DNA from: Oscillibacter valericigenes Sjm18-20
GTDB taxonomy: Bacteria > Bacillota > Clostridia > Oscillospirales > Oscillospiraceae
DNA: 64,000 nt
Direction of reading: 5' to 3'
Assembly (NCBI GenBank): GCA_000283575.1
Contig: AP012044.1
Location: 2,666,001 to 2,730,000, forward strand
Both the position numbers and the translations under genes were made by a program. Positions 54,927 through 63,275 of the stretch are shown here, one piece after another (within the stretch, counting starts at the first letter, position 1; every line of letters starts with the position of its first letter). Under the pieces are notes generated by a model. It did not search any database. It was not told the DNA's origin and saw only the letters and a list, made by a program, of their open reading frames with translations.

Positions 54927-56168
54927 TCAAGCGTTGAACTTATCCTTGTCCAACAGGCCGAGACGAGAGGCAATGCAGACCATACCGCAGCAGTCGCCGC
55001 TTACATTCAGCGTGGTGGAGGCAATGTCCAAAAGGACATAGACGCCGGCCACCATGGCGGTGATCTCCTCATTGGGCAGGCCCATGGTCGTCAGGCAAAT
55101 GGAGCACATCACAATGCCGCCGCCGGGGACACCTGCGGCGCCGGCAGAGCAGACGACGCACAGCACAATCATGAAGATGATCTGCAGGACAGAGAAATGT
55201 ACGCCAAAAGCATGAGCGGCAAACAGCGTATAGATCGTATATTCAATCGCGGCACCATCCATGTTGATGGTTGCGGCAGGAGCGGCGCACAGGTCGACAA
55301 TCTCGTTGGGAACACCATTCTTATTCTTGGAAACATCCATGGTCACAGGCAGGGTGGCCGCGCTGGACTGAGTGGAGAAGGCCATTAAAATGACGGGGAT
55401 ACTGTTACGATAGAATTTGATGGGACTGACATGACCGAAGAACTTCAGCAGCAGGGGCAGCAGAACCAGAATATGGACAGCAGCAGCACCCCACATGGTC
55501 AGGACCATGGTGAAGATCTCCGTCAGGTTTTTAACGCCGGTGGTACCAACCAGGTTGGCAATCAGGCAGAAAACACCGTAAGGGGCGACGACCATAACAC
55601 TTCCGACCATTTTCTGCATAATGGAGTTGCAGCCCTCTACAACCTTGGCCACCATGGATACGGACTCGTCACTCTGACGAATCAGAGTAATCATGACACC
55701 GAAAAAGATAGCAAAGACAATGATCTGCACAAGAGTGCCGTTGGACAGGGACTCAAACACGTTGCTGGGGACCCATTCTACGATGGAATCCAGCATGCTG
55801 ACCTTCTCAACGCTGGTGTCCACAGTTGCCTGTAATACCAGGCCAGTTCCGGCGCCAGTAAGAGTGATAGCCAGACTTCCCAGCACACCGGCGGCAAGAG
55901 AACTGATAAACGTATAAAGAAGAAACTGACCGCCGATCTTTTTCAAACGGCCGATGTTGGCGACACTCGCGACGCCGGAGATGATGCTGAACAACACCAG
56001 CGGATACACACACATTTTCAAAAGGCGGATGAATACCGTTCCGATGAAGGCGATGTAGGCACATTTTTCGCGGAAAACGATACCTGCGACCACACCCAGA
56101 ACCAGTGCAATTGCCAGCTTTAGGGGAATGCTCAGTTTTTTCTTCTTTTGAAGTGTTTCTTGACTCAT
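54927..56168 (-). CDS. Dicarboxylate/amino acid:cation symporter (DAACS family)
   Basis: A 413-residue membrane transporter of the GltP/DctA family, driven by sodium or protons. The first reentrant loop region is AFSTQSSAATLPVTMDVSKN (serine-rich motif), followed by NMDGAAIEYTIYTLFAAHAF (NMDG motif) and GAAGVPGGGIVMCSICLTTM. It imports glutamate, aspartate, C4-dicarboxylates or serine/threonine; residues alone do not decide. GGAGGAAG precedes ATG 56168. It heads the minus-strand catabolic region, divergent from an IclR regulator. Confidence 0.9.
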   Translation of the reverse strand: MSQETLQKKKKLSIPLKLAIALVLGVVAGIVFREKCAYIAFIGTVFIRLLKMCVYPLVLFSIISGVASVANIGRLKKIGGQFLLYTFISSLAAGVLGSLAITLTGAGTGLVLQATVDTSVEKVSMLDSIVEWVPSNVFESLSNGTLVQIIVFAIFFGVMITLIRQSDESVSMVAKVVEGCNSIMQKMVGSVMVVAPYGVFCLIANLVGTTGVKNLTEIFTMVLTMWGAAAVHILVLLPLLLKFFGHVSPIKFYRNSIPVILMAFSTQSSAATLPVTMDVSKNKNGVPNEIVDLCAAPAATINMDGAAIEYTIYTLFAAHAFGVHFSVLQIIFMIVLCVVCSAGAAGVPGGGIVMCSICLTTMGLPNEEITAMVAGVYVLLDIASTTLNVSGDCCGMVCIASRLGLLDKDKFNA

Positions 56169-56662
56169 AATTCTTCCTCCTACTTTTCTGGTTTTTCTTG
56201 AATTCTGCGCTGTGCTATCTTTTCCCCTCCTTTGTGAAAAATTGGATTTTCACACATTTTGAAAATAAATTCTGCTGGGCAGAACTTACTTTTAAATGTT
56301 TAAAACGATATTTGGAAGCCATTTTCTACCCGGTAAAATAGAAAACCTTATCATGCTTCACTGCTATGCTGAGAGATTATTAACCCGATTCATAGTTCTT
56401 ATATGCGAACATAGTTTTTATTTAGGATTTCTTGTCTCTAGCTTTACCATAAATCGTTCATTGTGTCAACAGATAGATTTTATTTCTTTAATATTTTGTC
56501 GAGATGCACAGCATCTTGCCAAATTATTGTCAAATTGTTGCAGTGTTCTTTTTATTTGCAGCTATTGAAAAAAGTGTCATTTACAACTTTCACTTGTAAC
56601 ATGCTTTCCGCTATGCTAAAGTGTTGACAGTATAAAAAATAATCGGATCGGAGGTATGGCCT
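56169..56662. promoter_or_regulatory. Divergent intergenic region, symporter promoter at 56441-56469
   Basis: On the minus strand TTGACA (56464-56469), 17 bases, extended -10 TGGTAAAGC (56441-56446), giving a leader of about 265 bases before the symporter. The remainder is AT-rich. TTGACA at 56624 on the plus strand lies too near iclR to place a -10 with confidence. An IclR operator is expected here but was not identified. Confidence 0.55.
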
Positions 56663-57439
56663 ATGCCGCAGGAGCACCGCTCTACCGCGCGCGTGCTGGA
56701 TATTCTGGAGTACCTGGCTGCGTCAAAAGGCGGAGGAAACACTTTGACGGAGCTGTCTTTGGCGCTGGATGCGCCGAAGAGTAGCCTTTTTCCCATTTTG
56801 CGCACTCTGCTCAATCGGAAATATATTCAACTGGATCACCAGTCCAATCGGTATTATATTGGCATCAGCTCTTACGCTCTGGGCGCCAGCTTTACCGTCA
56901 ATCAGAGCGCCATGGATTTCATTCTGAATGTGATGGAATCCGTTGTGAAGAACTGCGAGGAAACCTGCCAACTCGGTGTTTTAGACCGGGGAAAGGTACT
57001 TTATATCCGCAAGGTGGATTCACCGCAACCCATCCGTATGATCTCCCACGTGGGAAACCGCCTTCCCGCCAACGGGACGGCCATCGGGAAAGCGCTTTTG
57101 AGCGGTCTGACCAACGAGGACGTCAGGAAACTATACGCCGACGGGCTTCCCCGCCTGACCGACCATACCATTGTGGACCTCGATACATTGCTGGATCAGC
57201 TAGAGGCAGTCCGAAAAAACGGGATCGCCTGGGAACGGGAAGAGTCCACGGAGCAGGTATGCTGCTGGGCTGTGCCTCTGTACAGGGGCGGGCAGATATT
57301 TGCCTCTCTCAGTGTGTCCGTTCCCTTGTTTCGGTGTTCGGACGACAAAGAGTCCCTGGTGCTGGATAGCCTGTTTAAAGCTAAAAAGGAAATTGAGTTG
57401 ATCGCCAATACGCAGAACTTTAACCTGGAATCGGTCTGA
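56663..57439 (+). CDS. IclR family transcriptional regulator
   Basis: A 258-residue regulator. The N-terminal winged helix reads HRSTARVLDILEYLAAS, LTELSLALDAPKSSLFPILR, TLLNRKYIQLD; the C-terminal effector domain has LPANGTAIGKALLSGLTNED and an ending ASLSVSVPLFRCSDD. GGAGG 9 bases upstream. Divergent from the symporter, it is the likely controller of the transporter and perhaps of the downstream catabolic genes. The effector is unknown, a small organic acid being typical. Confidence 0.9.
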   Translation: MPQEHRSTARVLDILEYLAASKGGGNTLTELSLALDAPKSSLFPILRTLLNRKYIQLDHQSNRYYIGISSYALGASFTVNQSAMDFILNVMESVVKNCEETCQLGVLDRGKVLYIRKVDSPQPIRMISHVGNRLPANGTAIGKALLSGLTNEDVRKLYADGLPRLTDHTIVDLDTLLDQLEAVRKNGIAWEREESTEQVCCWAVPLYRGGQIFASLSVSVPLFRCSDDKESLVLDSLFKAKKEIELIANTQNFNLESV

Positions 57440-57464
57440 CCTGTATCCCCATCAAGGAACAAAA

Positions 57465-57499
57465 CTTCAGCTGCCATTGGAATCCAGTGGCAGCTGAAG
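57465..57499 (+). terminator. Hairpin after the IclR gene
   Basis: A 16-bp stem with one mismatch, CTTCAGCTGCCA... (57465-57480 with 57484-57499), AAT loop. Poor T run. Confidence 0.55.
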
Positions 57500-57601
57500 G
57501 GGTATATTGGGCGGGCAGAGCAGAAGCGCCTCTCAAAATCAAACAGTGCTCCAGACGATGAATTTATCGTTTTGTGATGCATGGAACATCCCGGCTGACA
57601 G

Positions 57602-58048
57602 GTGGTGGAGAGTCTGAAGATAACGATAGAAGAACTGCAGGACGACGAGGAAGAGGAGATTCTTATCAAATGCCGCAGTATGACGCCGGAGCTTCTTCGC
57701 GTCATCTCACAGCTTAAAGCCCTGGATGCCCTTATTGCTTACGACGGGAGCGAGATACACCGTGTCAGGCCATCTGATATTTTCTATATTGAGGCCGTGG
57801 ACAATAAGATCTTCCTCTACCTTAAAGAGCACATATACGAATCAAAGCAGAAACTCTATGAGCTGGAGAATCTACTTGCGGGCTGCGACTTTCTGAGGAT
57901 CTCCAAGTCTGTGATTGTCAATCTGAGCAAGGTCCGTTCCCTCAGCCCGGCGCTGAGCGGACGGTTCGAGGCAACTCTTGACAACAGCGAGAAAGTCATT
58001 ATTTCCCGTCAGTATATGGGCGATCTGAAAAAACGTCTGGGGATATAG
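57602..58048 (+). CDS. LytTR DNA-binding regulator
   Basis: A 148-residue protein whose C-terminal half is a LytTR domain: VRPSDIFYIEAVDNKIFLYL, CDFLRISKSVIVNLSKVRSL and NSEKVIISRQYMGDLKKRLG. The N-terminal half is the small helper region seen in stand-alone LytTR regulators paired with DUF3021. The start is uncertain: GTG 57602 or 57605, without a strong ribosome site. It is followed by DUF3021 and an ABC exporter, a recurrent Firmicutes module in which LytTR controls the exporter. Confidence 0.88.
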   Translation: MVESLKITIEELQDDEEEEILIKCRSMTPELLRVISQLKALDALIAYDGSEIHRVRPSDIFYIEAVDNKIFLYLKEHIYESKQKLYELENLLAGCDFLRISKSVIVNLSKVRSLSPALSGRFEATLDNSEKVIISRQYMGDLKKRLGI

Positions 58049-58059
58049 GAGGTACTGCT

Positions 58060-58491
58060 ATGCGGGCGGAAGAAATCCTAAAAAAAATAGCAGTCAGCTT
58101 TTTCGTGATCATAACGGGAATCGTGTGCTCTCTTTATATATTTTGCCTAATTTTTAATCCGAACGCCGTATTTACGCTGGCCGATATCGGAAGAATCCTC
58201 CTGATGGCCGTGGCCGGCGACCTGTCGTTACTCCTGTTCCTGTCGGGCAAGGAGCTGGATAAAAAGCAGATGCTCCTGCGCAAGGCCATTCACCTTGTCG
58301 TACTCTCGGCGACCCTTTTATATCTCGCGGCCCGGTGGGACTGGGTCGATCCGGGGAACGCCGAAGAAATTGCGGTCTTTCTTCTGTCCATTCTGCTGGT
58401 GCATGCCGCGGTGTCCTTCGTCAGCAGATACCGGGACAAAAAACTCACGGACAAACTGAACGAGCGGTTGAAGGAGCGCCGCCGCTCATAG
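58060..58491 (+). CDS. DUF3021 membrane protein
   Basis: A 143-residue protein with four predicted helices: IAVSFFVIITGIVCSLYIFC, IGRILLMAVAGDLSLLLFL, AIHLVVLSATLLYLAA and IAVFLLSILLVHAAVSFVS, then a basic tail. It fits DUF3021, which is nearly always encoded after a LytTR regulator. It is probably a membrane partner that gates the regulator. Start 58060 follows GGAGG, 11 bases after the LytTR stop. Confidence 0.85.
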   Translation: MRAEEILKKIAVSFFVIITGIVCSLYIFCLIFNPNAVFTLADIGRILLMAVAGDLSLLLFLSGKELDKKQMLLRKAIHLVVLSATLLYLAARWDWVDPGNAEEIAVFLLSILLVHAAVSFVSRYRDKKLTDKLNERLKERRRS

Positions 58492-58510
58492 GGCAAAAAG
58501 GGAACGAATC

Positions 58511-58553
58511 AAAAGGGATGGTATGCTGTTTGCAGCTTACCATCCCTTTTTTT
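58511..58553 (+). terminator. Terminator after the LytTR-DUF3021 pair
   Basis: A perfect 13-bp stem AAAAGGGATGGTA (58511-58523 with 58538-58550) and a T run. The ABC genes therefore have a separate promoter. Confidence 0.85.
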
Positions 58554-58645
58554 CAGCTTACCGTGTTCTATCGCCAGCATACCTCCGCTCCGATTGAAAG
58601 AGCGGTGACAGTGCGCTATAGTGGTTTCGAAAAGGAGAGATGGCT

Positions 58646-59560
58646 ATGGAAAAAATCATTGAGGTGAATCAACTCAGGAAAAAATACGGTGACCTGACTG
58701 CCGTAAAGGACTTAAGCTTTTATGTTGAACAGGGCAGGCTGTTTTCTTTTCTCGGCCCCAACGGGGCGGGTAAATCGACAACGATCAATATCTTATGCAC
58801 ATTTCTGGATTTTGACGGCGGCAGCTGTATAGTCGGCGGCTTCGATCTTGCCCGGGAAGCGCAGGAGATACGGAAAATCATCGGCGTTGTATTTCAGGAA
58901 AATGTGCTCGACGACCTGCTCACCGTCCGTGAGAACCTGACCGTCCGGGCGGGGCTGTACACATCAGGCAAATCCGAGATACGAAACGCCGTATACGAGG
59001 CGGTGCAGGCCGCGCAGCTCGATGAGATTGCCGGCCGTCCCTATGGCAAGCTGTCGGGCGGGCAGCGGCGCAGGGCGGACATTGCACGGGCGCTTATCAA
59101 CAAGCCGAAAATCCTTTTTCTCGACGAACCCACCACCGGCCTCGACCCCCAGACCCGGAAGAGCATCTGGGACACGATTAAACGCCTGCAGGCGGACAGC
59201 GGCATGACCGTCTTCCTGACGACGCACTATATGGAAGAAGCCGCTGAATCCGACTATGTGACCGTGATCGACCATGGCGAAATCGCGGCCATGGGGACTC
59301 CGACCGAGCTGAAAACGCGGTATTCCTCCGACACGCTGAAGCTGTTTACCTCTGACAGAGACGGACTGCGGAATGTCTTACAGGAGAAGCGGATCGATTA
59401 TTCGTCCGAATCGGAAGCGTATCTGATTAAGCTTCCGGACACAATGGCGGCCATGCCGGTCCTGGAAGCCTGCAAAGGCTTTATCAGCGGGTTTCAGGTA
59501 CTGCAGGGCACGATGGACGACGCTTTCTTAGGCATCACCGGAAAGGAGCTGCGGCAATGA
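58646..59560 (+). CDS. ABC exporter ATP-binding protein
   Basis: A 304-residue ATPase of the DrrA/CcmA-like drug or daunorubicin export group. Walker A LGPNGAGKSTTINIL, Q-loop VVFQENVLDDLLTV, signature KLSGGQRRRADIARAL, Walker B PKILFLDEPTTGLDPQTR, and H-loop VFLTTHYMEEA. It has the C-terminal extension usual in this group. ATG 58646 is preferred to 58640 because GGAG is 8 bases away. It overlaps the permease gene by four bases (ATGA). Confidence 0.93.
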   Translation: MEKIIEVNQLRKKYGDLTAVKDLSFYVEQGRLFSFLGPNGAGKSTTINILCTFLDFDGGSCIVGGFDLAREAQEIRKIIGVVFQENVLDDLLTVRENLTVRAGLYTSGKSEIRNAVYEAVQAAQLDEIAGRPYGKLSGGQRRRADIARALINKPKILFLDEPTTGLDPQTRKSIWDTIKRLQADSGMTVFLTTHYMEEAAESDYVTVIDHGEIAAMGTPTELKTRYSSDTLKLFTSDRDGLRNVLQEKRIDYSSESEAYLIKLPDTMAAMPVLEACKGFISGFQVLQGTMDDAFLGITGKELRQ

Positions 59561-60411
59561 ACGTTTTTACGAAGCGCAATCTGAAGCTGTTTTTCCGCGA
59601 CCGCAGCGCGGTATTCTTCTCGCTGATGGCAATCCTCGTCATTATCGTTCTGTACGCGGCGTTTTTGGGAGACGTATGGCTTCCGGATTCCATGCAAGGC
59701 CTGTTGGACGATAGTTCCCTGATAGACAGCTGGCTGGTGTCGGGACTGCTCGCGGTAGCCTCGGTCACAACGACCATGGGCGCGTTTGGGGTCATGATTG
59801 ACGACAGAGTAAAGAAGATAGACAGAGACTTCTGCGCCTCGCCCTTCCCGAAAAGCCGCCTCACGGCCGGATATCTGGGGAGCGCATTCTATATAGGCAC
59901 GATCATGTCCGTCATTACCTTTGCAGCCGCCGAGCTCTATATTGTTTTAAGGGGCGGCGACTGGCTCGCACCCGTACCGTGCCTGAAAATGCTCCTGCTG
60001 ATCTTTCTGTCCACAATGGCAAATACATCCGTGGTATGCTTTATAGTATCCTTTTTTCAGAGTCAACACGCATTCAGCACCGCAAGCACCATCATCGGAA
60101 CAGCAATCGGATTTCTGTCCGGAATCTACCTTCCCATCGGGTCCCTGCCGTCATCGGTGCAAACAGTCATCAAGCTGTTCCCCGTGTCCTACTCGGCCTC
60201 ACTTTTCAGGCAAATTCTGATGAGAGCGCCTATGAAGCTGTCTTTTGAGGGAGTACCGGCCCAATATCTGAATGATTTCAGGGAATATATGGGCGTGACA
60301 TATCGGTGCGGCGGACACGAGATATCACCACTCGTCTGCGTTCTGATTCTGATGGGGACAGCGATCGTCTTTTATGCCCTTTCGGTCGTCAATCTCTCAA
60401 AAAAAAGCTGA
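59557..60411 (+). CDS. ABC-2 type exporter permease
   Basis: A 284-residue membrane protein with an N-terminal FTKRNLKLFFRDRSAVFFSL and about six helices, the last before a short KKS tail. The FLSGIYLPIGSLPSSVQTVI loop is the ABC-2 signature region. With the preceding ATPase it forms an exporter; cargo is unknown, although relatives expel antimicrobial peptides or drugs. Confidence 0.9.
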   Translation: MNVFTKRNLKLFFRDRSAVFFSLMAILVIIVLYAAFLGDVWLPDSMQGLLDDSSLIDSWLVSGLLAVASVTTTMGAFGVMIDDRVKKIDRDFCASPFPKSRLTAGYLGSAFYIGTIMSVITFAAAELYIVLRGGDWLAPVPCLKMLLLIFLSTMANTSVVCFIVSFFQSQHAFSTASTIIGTAIGFLSGIYLPIGSLPSSVQTVIKLFPVSYSASLFRQILMRAPMKLSFEGVPAQYLNDFREYMGVTYRCGGHEISPLVCVLILMGTAIVFYALSVVNLSKKS

Positions 60412-60526
60412 AGTCAAAAAAGAAGCCGCTTTCCAATGAGGAAATACCAGGTTCTGACAACCGGCATCATACCGACCATGGATAGAAAATGCCGACCTGG
60501 CTTTATATACTACGGGATTGCTTCCG

Positions 60527-60913
60527 TCACTTATATGAACATATTTGCCAAGCTATAAGATTTTTGGAGTTATGGGTAAGAATGCCATAGCCGATGGCAT
60601 AGGGCTCAACGGTTTTCGTACAGTCAAGCAGATAAACGATGGGTTTGAGAAAAACAATGGATACGGCCAGCAGGATAACGGACGCTGTGAAAGGCAGAAG
60701 AATCCCGCTGGCCGCCCCTTTTTTCGCATCCTCCTCATTTCCTTCGTCAAGCTTCAAACTGAGACAGGCCGCGGCTTTGAGCACTGCTGAGGCAACACGC
60801 AAAATAGTCAGGGGGAATACGACGTCTGTAGCGCTGAAAACCGTCCGGTAAAAGGGTTTTACGGATATTGAACGCAATATCCGCAAAAACCCGCCGGACA
60901 AGATCATTGACAA
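60527..60913 (-). pseudogene. MATE family transporter remnant
   Basis: A segment AAACLSLKLDEGNEEDAKKG, then SVILLAVSIVFLKPIVYLL and TKTVEPYAIGYG, matches the first repeat of MATE efflux proteins (family residues about 60-140). The N-terminus is scrambled and the rest is lost. It lies directly before a MarR-ABC operon, on the opposite strand. Confidence 0.65.
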
Positions 60914-60971
60914 TCTGGCGAAATAACGATTTCCAGTCGGAAATTCCTCTTGGAATTATCGGCTTTTTTTA

Positions 60972-61030
60972 TTGACTTTTTTTATAATTTCGCTATAATG
61001 TTTTATAAGAAACTGTTCTATATAAAACAT
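60972..61030 (+). promoter_or_regulatory. Promoter and probable MarR operator
   Basis: TTGACT (60972-60977), 16 bases, TATAAT (60994-60999). An inverted repeat, ATGTTTTATA (60998-61007) and TATAAAACAT (61021-61030), starts inside the -10 and spans the transcription start. This is where a MarR dimer would block transcription. Confidence 0.7.
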
Positions 61031-61063
61031 AATAAAACAGATTGATTAGAGAGGAGACAAACA

Positions 61064-61513
61064 ATGCCGAAGGAACGAATCGGTATGGAACTTCGAGCCA
61101 TTAATAACCTGATTCGGCGCTATTTCGAGTTTTCCGCTCATAGGAATGAGATTATGCGCGCCACGGGCAACAACGGATGGATTATCGGCTATCTGGCCGA
61201 TCACCCGGAACAGGATATTTACCAAAAGGATATTGAGGATCATTTCACCATTGCCCGCTCCACCGCGTCCAAAGTGCTAAGCCTGATGGAACAGAAGGGG
61301 CTGATTCAAAGATTGGCCGTGGCGCAGGACGCGCGCCTGAAAAAAATCGTCCTAACCGATAAAGCCTGGGAAATAAGAGAAATTATGGCAGAGGACGGCG
61401 AAAAGCTGGAATCAACTATAGCGGAGGGATTTTGTCAGGAGGAAATTGAAACGTTGTTATCCTATCTAAAAAGGATAAGGGTAAACATCTCCGCAGCTCA
61501 GGAGAAAAAATAA
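61064..61513 (+). CDS. MarR family regulator
   Basis: A 149-residue winged-helix protein: IIGYLADHPEQDIYQKDIED, the recognition helix FTIARSTASKVLSLMEQKGL and the wing DARLKKIVLTDKAWE. GAGGAGA precedes the ATG. It is the first gene of an operon with two ABC exporter subunits and probably represses it through the inverted repeat upstream. Inducers are likely exporter substrates. Confidence 0.92.
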   Translation: MPKERIGMELRAINNLIRRYFEFSAHRNEIMRATGNNGWIIGYLADHPEQDIYQKDIEDHFTIARSTASKVLSLMEQKGLIQRLAVAQDARLKKIVLTDKAWEIREIMAEDGEKLESTIAEGFCQEEIETLLSYLKRIRVNISAAQEKK

Positions 61514-61523
61514 GGAGATCTGC

Positions 61524-63275
61524 ATGATTCGAAAACTTTTATCAAGTGTGCGGGAATTCAAAAAGGGCACAATTCTCGCACCCGTATATGTCACCTTTGA
61601 GTCCATTCTGGAAATTATCATCCCCACGTTGATGGCTTTTTTGATCGATAATGGCATCAACAACAACGATATGTCCTATGTTTTGCGGATTGGGCTTGCA
61701 CTGGTCGTTTCCGCCGCACTGTCCATGCTGACGGGGATTCTCGCCGGATGGAGCGCGGCAGCTTCCTCCGCCGGATTAGCAAAAAATCTGCGCCACGATA
61801 TGTTCTACAACGTGCAGAACTTTTCATTTTCCACCATTGACAGGTTTTCGACGGCCAGCATTGTCACGCGGCTGACCACCGACGTTACAAATGTTCAAAA
61901 CGCTTTCCAGATGACGGTGCGGCTCGGCGTTCGCGCACCGATGATGATCATCTTTGCGTTGATCTTCTCTTTTCGGATTGACGCGAAGCTGTCCCTGATC
62001 TTCCTGGCGGTCATTCCTGTTCTCGGCCTTGGGCTGGGACTCATCATGTCACATGTGCATCCAATTTTTGTCCGCGTGTTCCATACTTACGATAAGCTGA
62101 ACAATGTTGTTCAGGAAAACCTGTATGGCATCCGGGTCGTAAAATCCTATAATCGGGAGGCTTTTGAAGAAAAGAAATTTGCCGGGATTTCGCAGTCCAT
62201 CTTTGAGGATTTTTCAAAAGCGGAAAAGCGGTTGGCTTTTAACATGCCTTTGATGCAGTTTTGCCTGTATACCAGTATGCTCCTGCTTTCCTGGTTCGGG
62301 GCGAAAGCCATTGTGGCCTGCGGCAACGATGCGGCGCTCGGGCTCTCCACAGGCGAACTGACAAGCCTGATCACTTACGCGATGCAGATTTTGATGAGCT
62401 TGATGATGCTCTCCATGATCTTTGTCATGATCATCATATCCCGTGCGTCGGCGGAGCGGATTGTGGAAATTCTAGACGAGGAAAGCGACCTGAAAAATAT
62501 CGATAATCCGGTATGCACTGTAAAAGATGGATCGATCGCCTTCGAGAACGTTTCGTTTTCCTATAACAAAAACGCAGATAAATATGTGTTAAGCGGAATC
62601 AATCTGTCGATCACGTCCGGGGAAACGGTTGGAATTATCGGTGGAACCGGCTCTGCAAAGTCCAGCCTTGTCCAATTGATTCCCCGCCTGTACGACGTTT
62701 TGGGCGGAAAAATAACCGTGGGCGGCGTGGATGTCCGGAACTACGACCTTGCCGCGCTTCGCAACCAGGTTGCCATGGTTTTGCAGAAAAACGTACTCTT
62801 TTCCGGAACGATTAAGAAAAATCTGCGCTGGGGCAATGAACATGCGACCGATGAAGAACTTGTTCATGCCTGCCGGCTTGCGCAGGCCGACGGGTTCATC
62901 CGTGAATTTCCCGACCAATACGATACTTATATTGAACAGGGCGGGACAAACGTCTCCGGTGGGCAGCGCCAGAGGCTGTGCATTGCCCGGGCTCTTTTGA
63001 AAAAACCAAAAATATTGATTCTGGACGACTCCACCAGCGCGGTGGATACCAAAACAGACACCCTGATTCGGCAGGCATTCCGCGAGGACATTCCAGATAC
63101 CACAAAAATCATTATCGCACAGCGGGTGTCATCCGTTCAGGATGCGGACAAAATCATTGTGATGAACGACGGTAAAGTGGATGCGGTTGGTACGCATGAG
63201 GAGCTGCTGGAACGCTGCGCCATTTATCGGGAAGTATATGAATCGCAGAATAAGGGAGGTGTACTCCATGAATAA
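61524..63275 (+). CDS. Heterodimeric ABC exporter subunit (membrane + ATPase), degenerate site
   Basis: A 583-residue half-transporter: six-helix membrane domain (1-310), then the ATPase. Walker A reads GGTGSAKSSLVQL, with Ala for the usual Gly before Lys; the signature is VSGGQRQRLCIARALL; Walker B ends in LILDDSTSAVD, with Asp in place of the catalytic Glu. Such a degenerate site is typical of one partner in heterodimeric multidrug exporters, the second partner being encoded directly after, with an 8-base overlap. AAGGAGAT lies before ATG 61524. Confidence 0.92.
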   Translation: MIRKLLSSVREFKKGTILAPVYVTFESILEIIIPTLMAFLIDNGINNNDMSYVLRIGLALVVSAALSMLTGILAGWSAAASSAGLAKNLRHDMFYNVQNFSFSTIDRFSTASIVTRLTTDVTNVQNAFQMTVRLGVRAPMMIIFALIFSFRIDAKLSLIFLAVIPVLGLGLGLIMSHVHPIFVRVFHTYDKLNNVVQENLYGIRVVKSYNREAFEEKKFAGISQSIFEDFSKAEKRLAFNMPLMQFCLYTSMLLLSWFGAKAIVACGNDAALGLSTGELTSLITYAMQILMSLMMLSMIFVMIIISRASAERIVEILDEESDLKNIDNPVCTVKDGSIAFENVSFSYNKNADKYVLSGINLSITSGETVGIIGGTGSAKSSLVQLIPRLYDVLGGKITVGGVDVRNYDLAALRNQVAMVLQKNVLFSGTIKKNLRWGNEHATDEELVHACRLAQADGFIREFPDQYDTYIEQGGTNVSGGQRQRLCIARALLKKPKILILDDSTSAVDTKTDTLIRQAFREDIPDTTKIIIAQRVSSVQDADKIIVMNDGKVDAVGTHEELLERCAIYREVYESQNKGGVLHE

